Below the pieces are notes generated by a model. The model made no database searches, had not been told where the DNA came from, and was given only the letters and a program-made list of their open reading frames with translations. Shown here piece after piece: positions 9,249 through 18,000 of a DNA stretch of 64,000 nt. Position 1 is the stretch's first letter; each line of letters begins with the position of its first letter. The translations under genes and the position numbers were made by a program. Source of the stretch: Actinomadura sp. NAK00032 (lineage in GTDB: Bacteria; Actinomycetota; Actinomycetes; Streptosporangiales; Streptosporangiaceae); contig NZ_CP054932.1 in assembly GCF_013364275.1 (NCBI RefSeq), forward strand, positions 5,890,001 through 5,954,000, read 5' to 3'.

Positions 9249-12113
9249 ATGCAGGCTCATGAAGTCGCGTTCTTCAAGCTCATCGAGGGCGAGAAGCAGT
9301 TCCAGGTTCCGCTGTACCAGCGGACCTACAGTTGGGGGCACCGGGAGTGGGCGCGGCTGTGGGCGGACGTCCTGGAGCACGCGGAGACCATCGCGGCCGG
9401 CGAGGACCGGCCGGCGCATTTCATCGGCTCGGTCGTCCTCGCGCCGGGGGCGATGTCGGCGGGCGACATCCAGCGGTGGCTGGTCGTGGACGGGCAGCAG
9501 CGGCTGACGACGCTGATGCTCGCGTGCTGCGCCCTGCGCGACCGCCTCAAGGACGTCTCGCCCCGCGAGGCGGGGCGCGTCCACAAGCAGTACCTCGTCA
9601 ACGAGTACCGCGAGGGGCCGGAGCACTTCCGCCTGCTGCCGACGCAGGCCGACCGCGAGGCGTTCGCCGCCTGCGTGGAGAGCGGGGCGAGCGCCGGCGG
9701 CGGCGACGGCATCGGGGCCGCGTACCGGTTCTTCAGGCAGGCCCTCATCGACTACGACCCCGACGGCGACGTGGCGGCGCTCAAGCGGCTGGAGACCGTC
9801 CTGCGCGGCCGGCTGTCCGTCGTGGAGATCACCGCCGAGCACGGCGACAACGTCTACCGGATCTTCGAGTCGCTCAACAACACCGGCGTCAAGCTCAGCC
9901 AGACCGACCTGCTCCGCAACTACGTCTTCATGCTGCTCCCGACGATCGGCGAGCGCGTGTACACGAAGATCTGGCTGCCCATGCAGCGGGAGCTGGGCGC
10001 CGACAACCTGGAACTGCTCGCCTGGCTCGACCTGGTGATCCGCGGCGACCACCGGGCCAGGCAGAGCGAGATCTACCGGGCCCAGCAGCGGCGCCTCGGC
10101 GAGATCGTCCAGCGGGGCGGCGAGAGCGCGCTGGAAGGGGAGATCGCGGAGCTGTACCGGCGCGGGCGGCTGCTCATGCGGGTCATCGAGCCGGCCCGGG
10201 AAGGGGACGCCGGGCTCCGCGCCGCCCTGCTGCGGCTGCAGGAATGGGGCGGGCAGACCACCTTCCCGATCACGCTGCACATGCTCGACCTCCTCGACCA
10301 CGGGAAGGCCACCGCCGCGCAGGTCGCCCGCGCCCTGTCGTACGTCGAGAGCTTCCTCGTCCGGCGGATGATCGCCGGGATCCCCACCAACAACCTGAAC
10401 CGGATCCTCAACAGCGCGCCCAAGGAGCTGGAGGCGGACCGGCCGATCGACGAGGCCGTGCACCGCCACCTCTCCGGTGAGCGCCGCTACTGGCCGTCCG
10501 ACGACCAGCTCCGCACCGCCGTCCGGACGCGGCCGTTCTACTGGTCCGGCCGCCCGAACCAGCGCTTCTTCGTCCTCAAGCGCCTGGAGCAGAGCCACGG
10601 GTCCAGCGAACCGGTCGACTTCGCGGCGGCCAGGCTCACGATCGAGCACGTCATGCCGCAGACCGCCACGCAGGACTGGCTGGACCTGCTGTCCGCCGAG
10701 GTGACCGATGAGGACGGCCCCGCCGAACTGCACGCCGAGCTGCTGCACACCCTCGGCAACCTCACCCTGACGGGCGACAACTCGAAGCTGTCCAACCACC
10801 CGTTCCAGCGCAAGCAGGAGATCCTCGACTCCAGCGCGCTGCACATGAACCGCGAGATCGCCGACGAGCCCCGGTGGGGCAAGGCGCAGATCCTGGCCCG
10901 CGCCGGGCGGCTGACCGAGCGCTGCGTCGCGCTCTGGCCGGCACCGCTGCCCGGCGGGTCCGACCTTGAGGACGAGCGCCGCACCTGGGTGCAGCTCCGG
11001 CGCCTGCTCGCCGAACTCCCCACCGGCTCCTGGACGACGTTCGGCGACCTGGCCGCCGTCATCGGCTCCAATCCCGCCGGCGTGGGCGGCTACATGGCGT
11101 CCCGCCCCGGGTTGGAGAACGCGCACCGGGTCCTCATGTCCGAGGGGACGGTGTCGCCGTCGTTCCGCTGGCAGGACGACCGCGCCGACACGCCCCGCGC
11201 CGTCCTGGAGGCCGAAGGCGTGACCTTCTCCGACGGCGGCGCCGCCGACCCCACCCAGCGGCTCACCGGCACGCAGCTGGCGAAGCTCATCGGCATGGAC
11301 GCCCCCGACGAGGAGGAAGAGGACTCGCAGGCACTCCTCGGCCGATTCGAGGGCCAGCTCTCCGTCCACGGAGACGAGGCCGTCGAACTGGTGACCCGGG
11401 TCCTCGATCACTGGATCGGCAAGGGCGGCAGCATCGACTTCGGGGGCGGCAAGACCGACACCAGCTGCTACCCGTGGCTGGACCGCGCGGACGCCCGCGG
11501 CTGGATCTGGCCCGTCGTCTTCTACCCGCGCGGCGCCACCATCGAGGTCGTCTTCCAGCACCTCGCCAAACGGCCGCCGTTCGACGACACCGCGCACCGC
11601 GAGGAGTTCCGGCGGCGCCTCAACCGCATCGACGGCGTCGACATCTCCGAGGACCGCCTGGACAAGCGGCCCAGCGTCCCCATCAAGGTCCTCGCGGGCG
11701 ACGGCCTCGGGCACTTCCTCGAGACGCTCGACTGGTTCATGGACCAGGTGGGCACGGCCCGTCCGCCCGAGCCGGCGGATGACGCCGAGGACGGCGGCGC
11801 GGACGGCGGCGCGGACCTCGCCGCCGAGTTCCACAGTGCGATGCTGCTGCTCTACGCCCTGACGAAGTCCGAGGCCGACTACAACGCGTCCGGGTTCCTG
11901 AGCATGGTGACGGAGCACGGCGGCGTCGGGGCCGCCAAGCTCCTGATCGCCTCGCCGCACATCTCGGACGGCTTCACCGCACTCCACGAGCGCGGCCGCC
12001 TGGACCTCTCCGTGGAGGCCCACATCGTCGACGAGCGCTTCGCCGCGCTCTTCACCGACGACGAGCGGGCCCGCGCCGCGCACCGCCTCGCCGAGTCCGG
12101 ATACAGGACGTGA
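9249..12113 (+). CDS. GmrSD-type DUF262/DUF1524 protein with alkyltransferase-like domain (type IV restriction candidate)
   Basis: 954 residues; ATG at 9249 chosen because GGGAAGG lies 8 bases upstream. The N-terminal DUF262 (ParB-like NTPase) domain shows QVPLYQRTYSW, WLVVDGQQRLTTL and ESLNNTGVKLSQTDL. A DUF1524 nuclease domain follows with IEHVMPQT near 466 and LGNLTLTGDNSKLSNHPF near 504. Residues about 585-655 (PTGSWTTFGDLAAVIG, ENAHRVL) resemble the DNA-binding fold of O6-alkylguanine transferases, but the PCHR cysteine is alanine, as in alkyltransferase-like proteins. The last ~300 residues include an unknown domain ending near GHFLETLDWF. GmrSD enzymes cut modified phage DNA using NTP; the extra domain may read damaged or modified bases. 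It is transcribed divergently from the ATPase/beta-CASP pair. Confidence 0.85.
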   Translation: MQAHEVAFFKLIEGEKQFQVPLYQRTYSWGHREWARLWADVLEHAETIAAGEDRPAHFIGSVVLAPGAMSAGDIQRWLVVDGQQRLTTLMLACCALRDRLKDVSPREAGRVHKQYLVNEYREGPEHFRLLPTQADREAFAACVESGASAGGGDGIGAAYRFFRQALIDYDPDGDVAALKRLETVLRGRLSVVEITAEHGDNVYRIFESLNNTGVKLSQTDLLRNYVFMLLPTIGERVYTKIWLPMQRELGADNLELLAWLDLVIRGDHRARQSEIYRAQQRRLGEIVQRGGESALEGEIAELYRRGRLLMRVIEPAREGDAGLRAALLRLQEWGGQTTFPITLHMLDLLDHGKATAAQVARALSYVESFLVRRMIAGIPTNNLNRILNSAPKELEADRPIDEAVHRHLSGERRYWPSDDQLRTAVRTRPFYWSGRPNQRFFVLKRLEQSHGSSEPVDFAAARLTIEHVMPQTATQDWLDLLSAEVTDEDGPAELHAELLHTLGNLTLTGDNSKLSNHPFQRKQEILDSSALHMNREIADEPRWGKAQILARAGRLTERCVALWPAPLPGGSDLEDERRTWVQLRRLLAELPTGSWTTFGDLAAVIGSNPAGVGGYMASRPGLENAHRVLMSEGTVSPSFRWQDDRADTPRAVLEAEGVTFSDGGAADPTQRLTGTQLAKLIGMDAPDEEEEDSQALLGRFEGQLSVHGDEAVELVTRVLDHWIGKGGSIDFGGGKTDTSCYPWLDRADARGWIWPVVFYPRGATIEVVFQHLAKRPPFDDTAHREEFRRRLNRIDGVDISEDRLDKRPSVPIKVLAGDGLGHFLETLDWFMDQVGTARPPEPADDAEDGGADGGADLAAEFHSAMLLLYALTKSEADYNASGFLSMVTEHGGVGAAKLLIASPHISDGFTALHERGRLDLSVEAHIVDERFAALFTDDERARAAHRLAESGYRT

Positions 12114-12132
12114 CGCCGCGCCGCCCGGAGCG

Positions 12133-12158
12133 GGCCGGGCCCCCGGACCGGCCCGGCC
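12133..12158. terminator. GC-rich hairpin between convergent genes
   Basis: Perfect 9-bp stem GGCCGGGCC / GGCCCGGCC with an 8-base loop, between the stop codons of the GmrSD-like gene and the PGPGW gene. There is no T tract, as is usual in actinomycetes. It probably serves both strands. Confidence 0.6.
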
Positions 12159-12168
12159 GGGCCGCTGA

Positions 12169-12537
12169 TCAGGCCTTGGGGCGGGCGGCCGCTGCGCGGA
12201 TCTTGTGCCAGGCGGTCTTGGCGTAGCCGTTCAGGCGGGTGCTGATGCGGCGGGCCGTCGGGAACTCGGTGCCGAGGAGGCCGAGGCCGGCGAGGATGGC
12301 GACGACGCCCGGGCCCGGCAGGACGAGCATGACGACGCCCGCGACGATCAGCGCGGCCCCGGCGATCGCCACCGCCACCTTGCGGAGCAGGCGGACGGGC
12401 GCGCGGCGGGCGGCCGCACCGCGCTCGGCCGCGCCCTGCTCGGCCGCGCCCTGCTCGGTCGCGCCCTGCTCCGGCGTGCCGGGCGTGCCGTCGGCGGGCT
12501 TCTTCTGCGGCGCTGGGCGTTCCATCATGGTCGTCAC
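12169..12537 (-). CDS. PGPGW-type small membrane protein
   Basis: 122 residues. The GTG at 12537 is preferred over the later ATG codons because GGAGG sits 6 bases upstream. The N-terminus is a hydrophilic linker with repeated EQGA units (EQGATEQGAAEQGAAERGA). Two close hydrophobic helices follow (VAVAIAGAALIVAGVVML and VVAILAGLGLLGTEF), joined by the diagnostic LPGPGV turn of the PGPGW family, then a basic tail. Members are inner-membrane proteins of unknown role. It is divergent from the NUDIX gene. Confidence 0.8.
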   Translation of the reverse strand: MTTMMERPAPQKKPADGTPGTPEQGATEQGAAEQGAAERGAAARRAPVRLLRKVAVAIAGAALIVAGVVMLVLPGPGVVAILAGLGLLGTEFPTARRISTRLNGYAKTAWHKIRAAAARPKA

Positions 12538-12672
12538 TGCGTCCTCCCCCGGGGCACGTCCTTGTGTTGTCCGACGAACGACGGCGCCGCGCGAGATCCC
12601 GCCCGGGGCGGCTTGTGACGAGGACCACACCGAGGGACGGCGGCCCGCGCGGCGGCGGCTAGCATCTCGGTA

Positions 12673-13167
12673 ATGAAGATCCCGTCCGGTGTGCGCGCGC
12701 GTTTCGGGGCGCTGGCCGCGCCAGTGTGGCGGCGGCTCAGCGGGCGGACGCAGTGGCGCGTCGCGCGGTTCCGCCACCACACGTTCCTGGTGTACGCGGG
12801 CGGGATCGTCCGGGACGAGCGGGGGCGGATCCTGCTGCTGCGGCACCGGCTGTGGCCGCCGTACCGGGCGTGGGGCCTGCCCGGCGGGTACGTCAACGCC
12901 GGCGAGCGGCTGGAGGACGGGGTCGTCCGGGAAGTGCGGGAGGAGACGGCGCTGGAGGTCGAGGTCGCCGGCCCTCCGCTGCGGCTGGCGAGCGGCTTCC
13001 GGCACCGGGTCGAGGCGTACTACGAGGCGCGGGTCGTCGGCGGGCTGCTCGCGCTGGACGCGGCGGAGATCCTCGAAGCGCGCTGGTTCCCCCTGGACGA
13101 ACTGCCGGAGCGGATGTCGCCCCGGCTCCGGAACGTCATCGAGGCGCTTGACCTCAAGCCCGGTTGA
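12673..13167 (+). CDS. NUDIX hydrolase
   Basis: 164 residues with a complete Nudix box, GGYVNAGERLEDGVV followed by REVREET (Gx5Ex7REUxEExG pattern), around residues 75-97. The family hydrolyses nucleoside diphosphates linked to another group, with Mg bound by the REXXEE glutamates. The substrate is unknown; the basic N-terminal ~40 residues (RARFGALAAPVWRRLSG) are an extension. It is followed 18 bp downstream by the PPOX reductase, probably in one transcript. Confidence 0.88.
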   Translation: MKIPSGVRARFGALAAPVWRRLSGRTQWRVARFRHHTFLVYAGGIVRDERGRILLLRHRLWPPYRAWGLPGGYVNAGERLEDGVVREVREETALEVEVAGPPLRLASGFRHRVEAYYEARVVGGLLALDAAEILEARWFPLDELPERMSPRLRNVIEALDLKPG

Positions 13168-13185
13168 GGTCGCAGGCTGGACGGT

Positions 13186-13578
13186 ATGAGCCTCACCGAC
13201 ATCGAACGCGAATACCTGTCCACGCAGCGGCTCGGCCGCCTCGCCACCGTGGGCCCCAAGGGCGACCCGCAGAACAACCCGGTCGGTTTCGCCTACAACG
13301 CCGAGACCGGCACCATCGACATCCGCGGCTGGCACCTCGCCAAGAGCCGCAAGTACCGGAACCTGCGCGACAACGACCAGGTGGCGTTCGTCGTCGACGA
13401 CCTGGCGTCCGTCCAGCCATGGCGGGTGCGGGGCGTGGAGATCCGGGGGCGCGCCGAGCCCGCGGTCGCCGAAGGACCGCAGGGCGGCGACGACGTCATC
13501 CGCATCCACCCGCGCGTCGTCTTCTCCTGGGGGATCGACCCGGACACGGAGGGGATGGCCAAGCGCACCATTCCGTGA
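13186..13578 (+). CDS. PPOX-class F420-dependent oxidoreductase-like protein
   Basis: 130 residues, the usual length for the split-barrel pyridoxamine-phosphate-oxidase-like family. The start MSLTDIEREYLSTQRLGRLA, the following VGPKGDPQNNPVGF segment and the WHLAKSRKYRNL cofactor-side segment match actinomycete F420-binding PPOX proteins. Such enzymes reduce small molecules with F420H2 or bind FMN; the substrate is not predictable. It lies 18 bp after the NUDIX gene, so they are probably co-transcribed. Confidence 0.82.
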   Translation: MSLTDIEREYLSTQRLGRLATVGPKGDPQNNPVGFAYNAETGTIDIRGWHLAKSRKYRNLRDNDQVAFVVDDLASVQPWRVRGVEIRGRAEPAVAEGPQGGDDVIRIHPRVVFSWGIDPDTEGMAKRTIP

Positions 13579-13620
13579 GCGGGCACCGCGGCGATGGGCG
13601 TCTCAGGCGCCCGGAGCGGC

Positions 13621-14088
13621 TCAGGCGCCCGGGAGGGGCTCCTGGAGCTCGAACCTGTCGGCGGTGGCGTGGCACTTCGGGCAGCGGGGCGGCGCGTGCT
13701 CGCCGCGGACGACCTCGCCGCAGACCTCGCACGCCCATTCGGTGGTCAGCAGCGCCATGACGTCCGAGCGGGCGACGATGCCGACGAGTTCGCGGCCCGA
13801 CAGCACCGGGACGCGGCGGATGCGCCGTTCCAGGAGCAGGTGGCGGGCCTCCTCGACATCGGTGTCCTCGGTGACGCTGATGACGGCGGCGGTCATCACG
13901 TCGGCGGCGGTCCGCCCCTCGCGGGCCAGCAGGTCGTACTCGCTGACCAGGCCGACGACGGCGCCGTGCCCGTCGACGACGGGGACGGCGCTGATCCGGC
14001 GGGCGCGCAGCAGGGCCGCGACGTCGGGCACGGCCGCGTCCCGCTCCACGGTGATCACCGGGCTCGTCATGATCTCTTTGACCTTCAC
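13621..14088 (-). CDS. Two-CBS-domain protein with C-terminal zinc ribbon
   Basis: 155 residues. Two CBS repeats are seen: MTSPVITVERDAAVPDVAAL to VVGLVSEYDLL, then MTAAVISVTEDTDVEEA to LVGIVARSDVMALL. CBS pairs bind adenosyl nucleotides. The last 40 residues carry CEVC and CPKC pairs (WACEVCGEVV, PPRCPKCHA), a rubredoxin-like metal site. It would be cytosolic. The combination suggests a nucleotide or redox sensor; the partner is unknown. It is convergent with the PPOX gene. Confidence 0.85.
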   Translation of the reverse strand: MKVKEIMTSPVITVERDAAVPDVAALLRARRISAVPVVDGHGAVVGLVSEYDLLAREGRTAADVMTAAVISVTEDTDVEEARHLLLERRIRRVPVLSGRELVGIVARSDVMALLTTEWACEVCGEVVRGEHAPPRCPKCHATADRFELQEPLPGA

Positions 14089-14570
14089 TGCTGCCGCCCC
14101 AGAATCGCGCGGGCTCCCGCCACCGCCGGTGGAAGAGGCCCCGTCCGTCGTCCTCCCATATGACCTTAGATGTCGCAGTCGTTCCGGTTCGCACCGGGCC
14201 GGAACGTGCCGCTCGTCGGCAGGTCGGTATCAGTCTTCCCGATATCGCGGGAATGATCCCGGCCCGGTGCGGAGGCGCCGATTCTCCGCACCGGCCCCCG
14301 GGAATCACCCGGCGGAGCAGGTGGCAGCCATCCCGGCCCGGTGCCGTCCCCTGGAAGCCGAACTCCGTTGACTGGCCGGCGGCGTGGTGGTCGGTGGGGT
14401 GGACGGGCCGTCCGAGAGTGCGGGGGTCCGCCAGTCCCTCCACTGGGCGAGGTCACCGGCCTTACCGCTCGCGATTCTGAAGCCGCCGGTGGAGCCGCCC
14501 GAGCGCAGCAGGAACTTCTGGACGTTCGCGCGCAGCGGCGCCTGCCATTCGATTTTCAGCACCGCTCGGG
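14089..14570. other. Intergenic, no convincing gene; two hairpins
   Basis: 482 bp upstream of the CBS gene and downstream of the excalibur gene. A 7-bp stem (14181-14187 with 14199-14205, GTTCCGG/CCGGAAC) and an 11-bp stem (14264-14274 with 14284-14294, CCGGTGCGGAG/CTCCGCACCGG) are present; the latter could end leftward transcription. An 85-codon minus-strand frame (14305-14562, MLKIEWQAPL...) lacks a ribosome site and resembles nothing I know. Confidence 0.5.
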
Positions 14571-15254
14571 TCAGGGCCGCCCACCGGAGGAATCGGGCAC
14601 CGACGGCTCGCCGCTCGGCTCCGAGGTCGGTGGCTCCTCACTGGGGGCGGGCTCCAGGCTCGGCCCCGAGTCCGATGGCTCCTCGCTCGGCGCGGACGGC
14701 TCCTCGGAGGTCGACGGCTCCGCAGTCGGCGAGGGGGCGGGAGCCGGGCTCGACGGCCCGCCACCGTGCGCGAACTCGCAGTCGACGCCGTCGTGATCGC
14801 GATCCTGATACCAGCCGTATTCGGGATCCGTGCCCTTAACGTACGGGCCGTACCCGGCGGCATTCGCCTCCGCGCAGGTCTGGAAGTGGGGGTCAAGGGT
14901 GCGGGCCGCGTCGCCTTCGCAGTCGACGCCGTCGTGATCGCGGTCCCGGTACCAGCCGTACTCGGGATCCGTGCCCTTCACGTACGGGCCGTACCCGGCG
15001 GCGTTCGCCTCCGCGCACGTGCGGAAGCGCGGATCCAGGCCGCTTTCGCCCCGCCGCTCGGAGGACGGCGGCCCGCCCTCGTCCGGCGGCTCCGTCGAGG
15101 ACGGCGGCGCTGACCCTCGGCTGCCTTGCGACGTCCTCTGGTGCGTCTCGCCGCCGCAGGAGGAGGTGAGGCCGGCGAGAAGCAGCATCGTGGCCATCAC
15201 GGCGAGGGCCGCGAGGATCCAGCGCTTCGCGGGTGGGCGGGAATCGGCGGTCAT
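14571..15254 (-). CDS. Lipoprotein-like protein with two excalibur calcium-binding repeats
   Basis: 227 residues; ATG at 15254 with GAAGG upstream. The N-terminus has a hydrophobic segment (WILAALAVMATMLLLAGL) ending in TSSCGG, a possible lipobox-like cysteine. Two nearly identical excalibur domains follow, each with TCAEANAAGYGPYVKGTDPE and the DxDxDGxxCE loop DRDHDGVDCE. The last ~70 residues are Ser/Pro/Glu repeats, probably spanning the wall. Excalibur domains bind Ca2+ in extracellular actinobacterial and phage proteins. It is divergent from the CAP gene. Confidence 0.85.
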   Translation of the reverse strand: MTADSRPPAKRWILAALAVMATMLLLAGLTSSCGGETHQRTSQGSRGSAPPSSTEPPDEGGPPSSERRGESGLDPRFRTCAEANAAGYGPYVKGTDPEYGWYRDRDHDGVDCEGDAARTLDPHFQTCAEANAAGYGPYVKGTDPEYGWYQDRDHDGVDCEFAHGGGPSSPAPAPSPTAEPSTSEEPSAPSEEPSDSGPSLEPAPSEEPPTSEPSGEPSVPDSSGGRP

Positions 15255-15515
15255 GGCGTGGCCTTCGTTCTGCGGAGGTCCGCCGCATCGCAGTTCATTC
15301 CACCCGAAACGGGGCGATATCCATATCAGCGGGGACGCAGAGCGAGGCCAATACTCGTCCAAATCTCGCCGGCCGGGCCTCGCTCGCACGACGCGGGAGC
15401 GTGCGGACGAGCGGCTAGATTTCGCGATCGACTCTGATTTTTCTGTTATCGCCCGTCCTGTCGGGGGTCTGCACCGTATCTACGGACATCCGACGAGAGA
15501 GGACGTGGCATCGCC

Positions 15516-16274
15516 ATGAGCAACCCCCTTCCCCCCAGGGCCGGCGGGCCGGGCCCGAGGCGGCGGCAGCAGCGGACGGTGTCCGGGCGTGCGGCGGCGT
15601 GGACGGCCGCGGGCGCGGCGGGGGTGCTGGTGATCGGCGGGATCGCCGGCATGGCGAGCGGCGCGTTCGGCGGCGGCCCCGGTGCCGCGCCCGCCGCGAA
15701 CGGCACCTCGGTGTCCCCCTCGTCCGCCCCGGCCGCCCCGCTCGACGCCGCGGAGCCGTCGCCGAGCGAGACGGCCCGTCCCAAGCAGACCCGGAAGACC
15801 GCCAGGCCGCGCACGCCGACGCCGCGCGCGACACGGTCGCGTCCGGCCGCGCCCCCGCCCGCCCGGTCGAAGGCGCCGTCCGCACCGGCGGCCGGGGGCG
15901 CCGCGGCTCAGGTCATCTCGCTGGTGAACAAGGAGCGCGCCAAGAACGGCTGCCGGGCGCTGACGTCCAACGGCAAGCTGGCCGCGGCGGCGCAGAGGCA
16001 TTCGGCCGACATGGCCCGGCGCGGCTTCTTCGACCACACCAACCCGGACGGCAAGAGCCCCGGCGACCGGATCACCGCCGCCGGATACCGCTGGTCCACC
16101 TATGGCGAGAACATCGCCAAGGGCCAGCCGACCCCGGCGAGCGTCATGAAGTCCTGGATGAACAGCCCCGGGCACCGCGCGAACATCCTGAACTGCGGCT
16201 TCCGCGAGATCGGCGTGGGGGTGGTGAAATCGGGCGGACCGTACTGGACGCAGGTCTTCGGCGCCTCCCGCTGA
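15516..16274 (+). CDS. Secreted CAP-domain (SCP/PR-1) protein
   Basis: 252 residues. A basic N-terminus precedes a membrane segment (AAGAAGVLVIGGIAGMASG), then a Pro/Ala/Arg-rich linker to about residue 125. The CAP domain holds ISLVNKERAKNGC, AQRHSADMA, FFDHTNPDG, YGENIAKGQ and NSPGHRANILNCGF with the conserved His/Glu cavity residues. CAP proteins bind lipids or act on the cell wall. Its stop (16272-16274) touches the stop of the sigma-CAP fusion on the other strand (16275-16277), whose CAP domain is closely similar. Confidence 0.9.
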   Translation: MSNPLPPRAGGPGPRRRQQRTVSGRAAAWTAAGAAGVLVIGGIAGMASGAFGGGPGAAPAANGTSVSPSSAPAAPLDAAEPSPSETARPKQTRKTARPRTPTPRATRSRPAAPPPARSKAPSAPAAGGAAAQVISLVNKERAKNGCRALTSNGKLAAAAQRHSADMARRGFFDHTNPDGKSPGDRITAAGYRWSTYGENIAKGQPTPASVMKSWMNSPGHRANILNCGFREIGVGVVKSGGPYWTQVFGASR

Positions 16275-17816
16275 TCACCGGGGCGTCGCGAACACCTGCG
16301 TCCACCAGGGGCCTCCGGAGCCCTGCACGAGCCCGATCCCGACCATCGTGAACCCGCAGTTGAGGATGTTGGCCCGGTGGCCGGGGCTGCCCATCCAGGT
16401 GTCCACGACGGCGGGCGGGCCCGACTGGCCGCGCGCGATGTTCTCCGCCCACGCGTTCCACCGGAACCCGGCGGCGGTGATCCGCTCCCACGGCCCGTCG
16501 CCGCCGGAGCCCCGGTGGTCGAGGACGCGGTGGGACGCCATGTCCGCGGAGTGCCGCTGCGCCGCCCGGTGCAGCGCCGGCGAGACGCGCAGCGGGCGGC
16601 ACCCGGCCGCCGCCCGCTCGGCGTTGACGAGCGTCACGACCCGCTGCTCGACGGTGGCGGGGGCGCGCCGCGGGGTGACCCGGGCCTTGTCCGGCGCGGC
16701 CTCGGGCGTGGGCGGCGGGGTGGACGGGGCCGTCCGCCGGACGGGCGCCGGGGCCGCGGCGTCGGGCGCGGGACGCGCGGGACCGTCCGGTTCCGGCAGT
16801 GCCCAGTAGACGACCGCCGCGGCGACACCGGCCGCCGCCGCCCCCGCCACCCAGCGCGCGGCGCCGCCAGACGACTTCACCGCAGCCGCTGAGGAGGAGT
16901 GCCCCGCACCAGCCGAAGAAGCGCCCGCTCCGGACGAGGCGCTGCCCGCGCCAGATCCGGTCGTGCTCGCGCCGGGGGCCGCGTTACCGACGCCCGCTGC
17001 GGTGTTGGCGGCGTCCAGTAGGGACTGGGCGCCGGCCAGCGCCGCGTGCAGGGAGGAGTCGGCGGGCATCGGCACCATGACCAGGCCCGCCAGCAGCGCC
17101 TCGGGCGGGGCGAGGTCGCGCTGGCGGGCGGTGCAGGAGCGGCAGTCCCTGATGTGCTTGGCGATCCGCTTGCGCCACAGCGGGGACGGCCGCCCGTCCC
17201 ACTCGGCGAGGACCGGCTCGAGCCCGCCGCACCGCCGCCCGCTCACCACCCGCACCACGGCGCGGCACGTCGCCAGCTGCTTCTTCATCCGCTGCACCCG
17301 CACGGCCGCGTGGGCCGCCGGCACCCCGAGCCCGTCCGCCAGCTCCCGCCGCGTCAGATGCCCGGACGCCTCCAGCCACCACAGCCCGAGGAGTTCGCGC
17401 TCCCCCGCGTCCAGCCACCGCGTCGCCTCGGCGATCTCGCGGCGCTGCTCCGACAGCTCCAGCCGCAGGACGGCCAGCCCCGCGAAGTCGTCCTCGGCAC
17501 CCGCCACCTGGGCCATGGCCTGCGGATCCATCGGCGTCCCGGCGCGCTGCGCCGACCAGCGGCGGCGCACCTGGTTCATGGCGATGGACACCAGCCACGA
17601 CCGGAACCGCGCCGGCTCGCGCAGCCCGCCCAGCCCGCCGAGGGCGCGCAGCACCGACTCCTGGACGACGTCGTCCACGTCGGCATGGCCGCCGAGCGCC
17701 CAGCCGACCACGTTGTAGAGCAGCGGCAGATGGTCGGCGACCAGCTGCTCCCGGGCGCCGGCGTCCCCGTCCTGCGCCGCCCGGACCAGCACGTCCACAT
17801 CCGTGCCCACACGCAT
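16275..17816 (-). CDS. ECF sigma factor fused to anti-sigma-like zinc motif, membrane helix and extracellular CAP domain
   Basis: 513 residues; ATG at 17816 after GGAGGGCGAAGG. Sigma region 2 covers about 10-75 (DVDDVVQESVLRAL, SWLVSIAMNQVRRRW) and region 4 about 125-200 (GERELLGLWWLEA, LTRRELADGL). An HxxxCxxC zinc anti-sigma signature (HIRDCRSC, near 222) follows. A Ser/Ala/Gly linker leads to one membrane helix (WVAGAAAAGVAAAVVYWALP, near 330), a Pro-rich spacer and a CAP domain (about 395-513: LVNAERAAAGC, AQRHSADMA, GSPGHRANILNCGF). One chain thus carries cytosolic transcription, regulatory and extracellular sensing parts. Release from the membrane would presumably be needed for full activity (inference). 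It is tail-to-tail with a stand-alone CAP gene. Confidence 0.88.
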   Translation of the reverse strand: MRVGTDVDVLVRAAQDGDAGAREQLVADHLPLLYNVVGWALGGHADVDDVVQESVLRALGGLGGLREPARFRSWLVSIAMNQVRRRWSAQRAGTPMDPQAMAQVAGAEDDFAGLAVLRLELSEQRREIAEATRWLDAGERELLGLWWLEASGHLTRRELADGLGVPAAHAAVRVQRMKKQLATCRAVVRVVSGRRCGGLEPVLAEWDGRPSPLWRKRIAKHIRDCRSCTARQRDLAPPEALLAGLVMVPMPADSSLHAALAGAQSLLDAANTAAGVGNAAPGASTTGSGAGSASSGAGASSAGAGHSSSAAAVKSSGGAARWVAGAAAAGVAAAVVYWALPEPDGPARPAPDAAAPAPVRRTAPSTPPPTPEAAPDKARVTPRRAPATVEQRVVTLVNAERAAAGCRPLRVSPALHRAAQRHSADMASHRVLDHRGSGGDGPWERITAAGFRWNAWAENIARGQSGPPAVVDTWMGSPGHRANILNCGFTMVGIGLVQGSGGPWWTQVFATPR

Positions 17817-18000
17817 CCTTCGCCCTCCAGAGAGTCGCCGCCGGTCCCTCTGGAGACCTCCGAAACCACCAGAGATAACAGGAAACCCGCCAATTCTGCC
17901 TCGTCTCTGGACGCGCCGCGCCGCCGATGGCCGGGCGGGCGGGCCGACAGGCGCGGTCGGCATGCGGAGCCGGCAGGCGCGGTTCCTTCCAGCCGGACGG

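Noticed and set aside
9069..12083. Long minus-strand open frame opposite the GmrSD-like gene
   Set aside because: Its translation is low-complexity Arg/Gly/Val without domains, while the + strand frame has DUF262 and DUF1524 signatures.
14766..15030. Two ~115-bp near-identical DNA blocks as a mobile repeat
   Set aside because: They encode the two excalibur domains of one protein and stay in frame, so this is an internal domain duplication.
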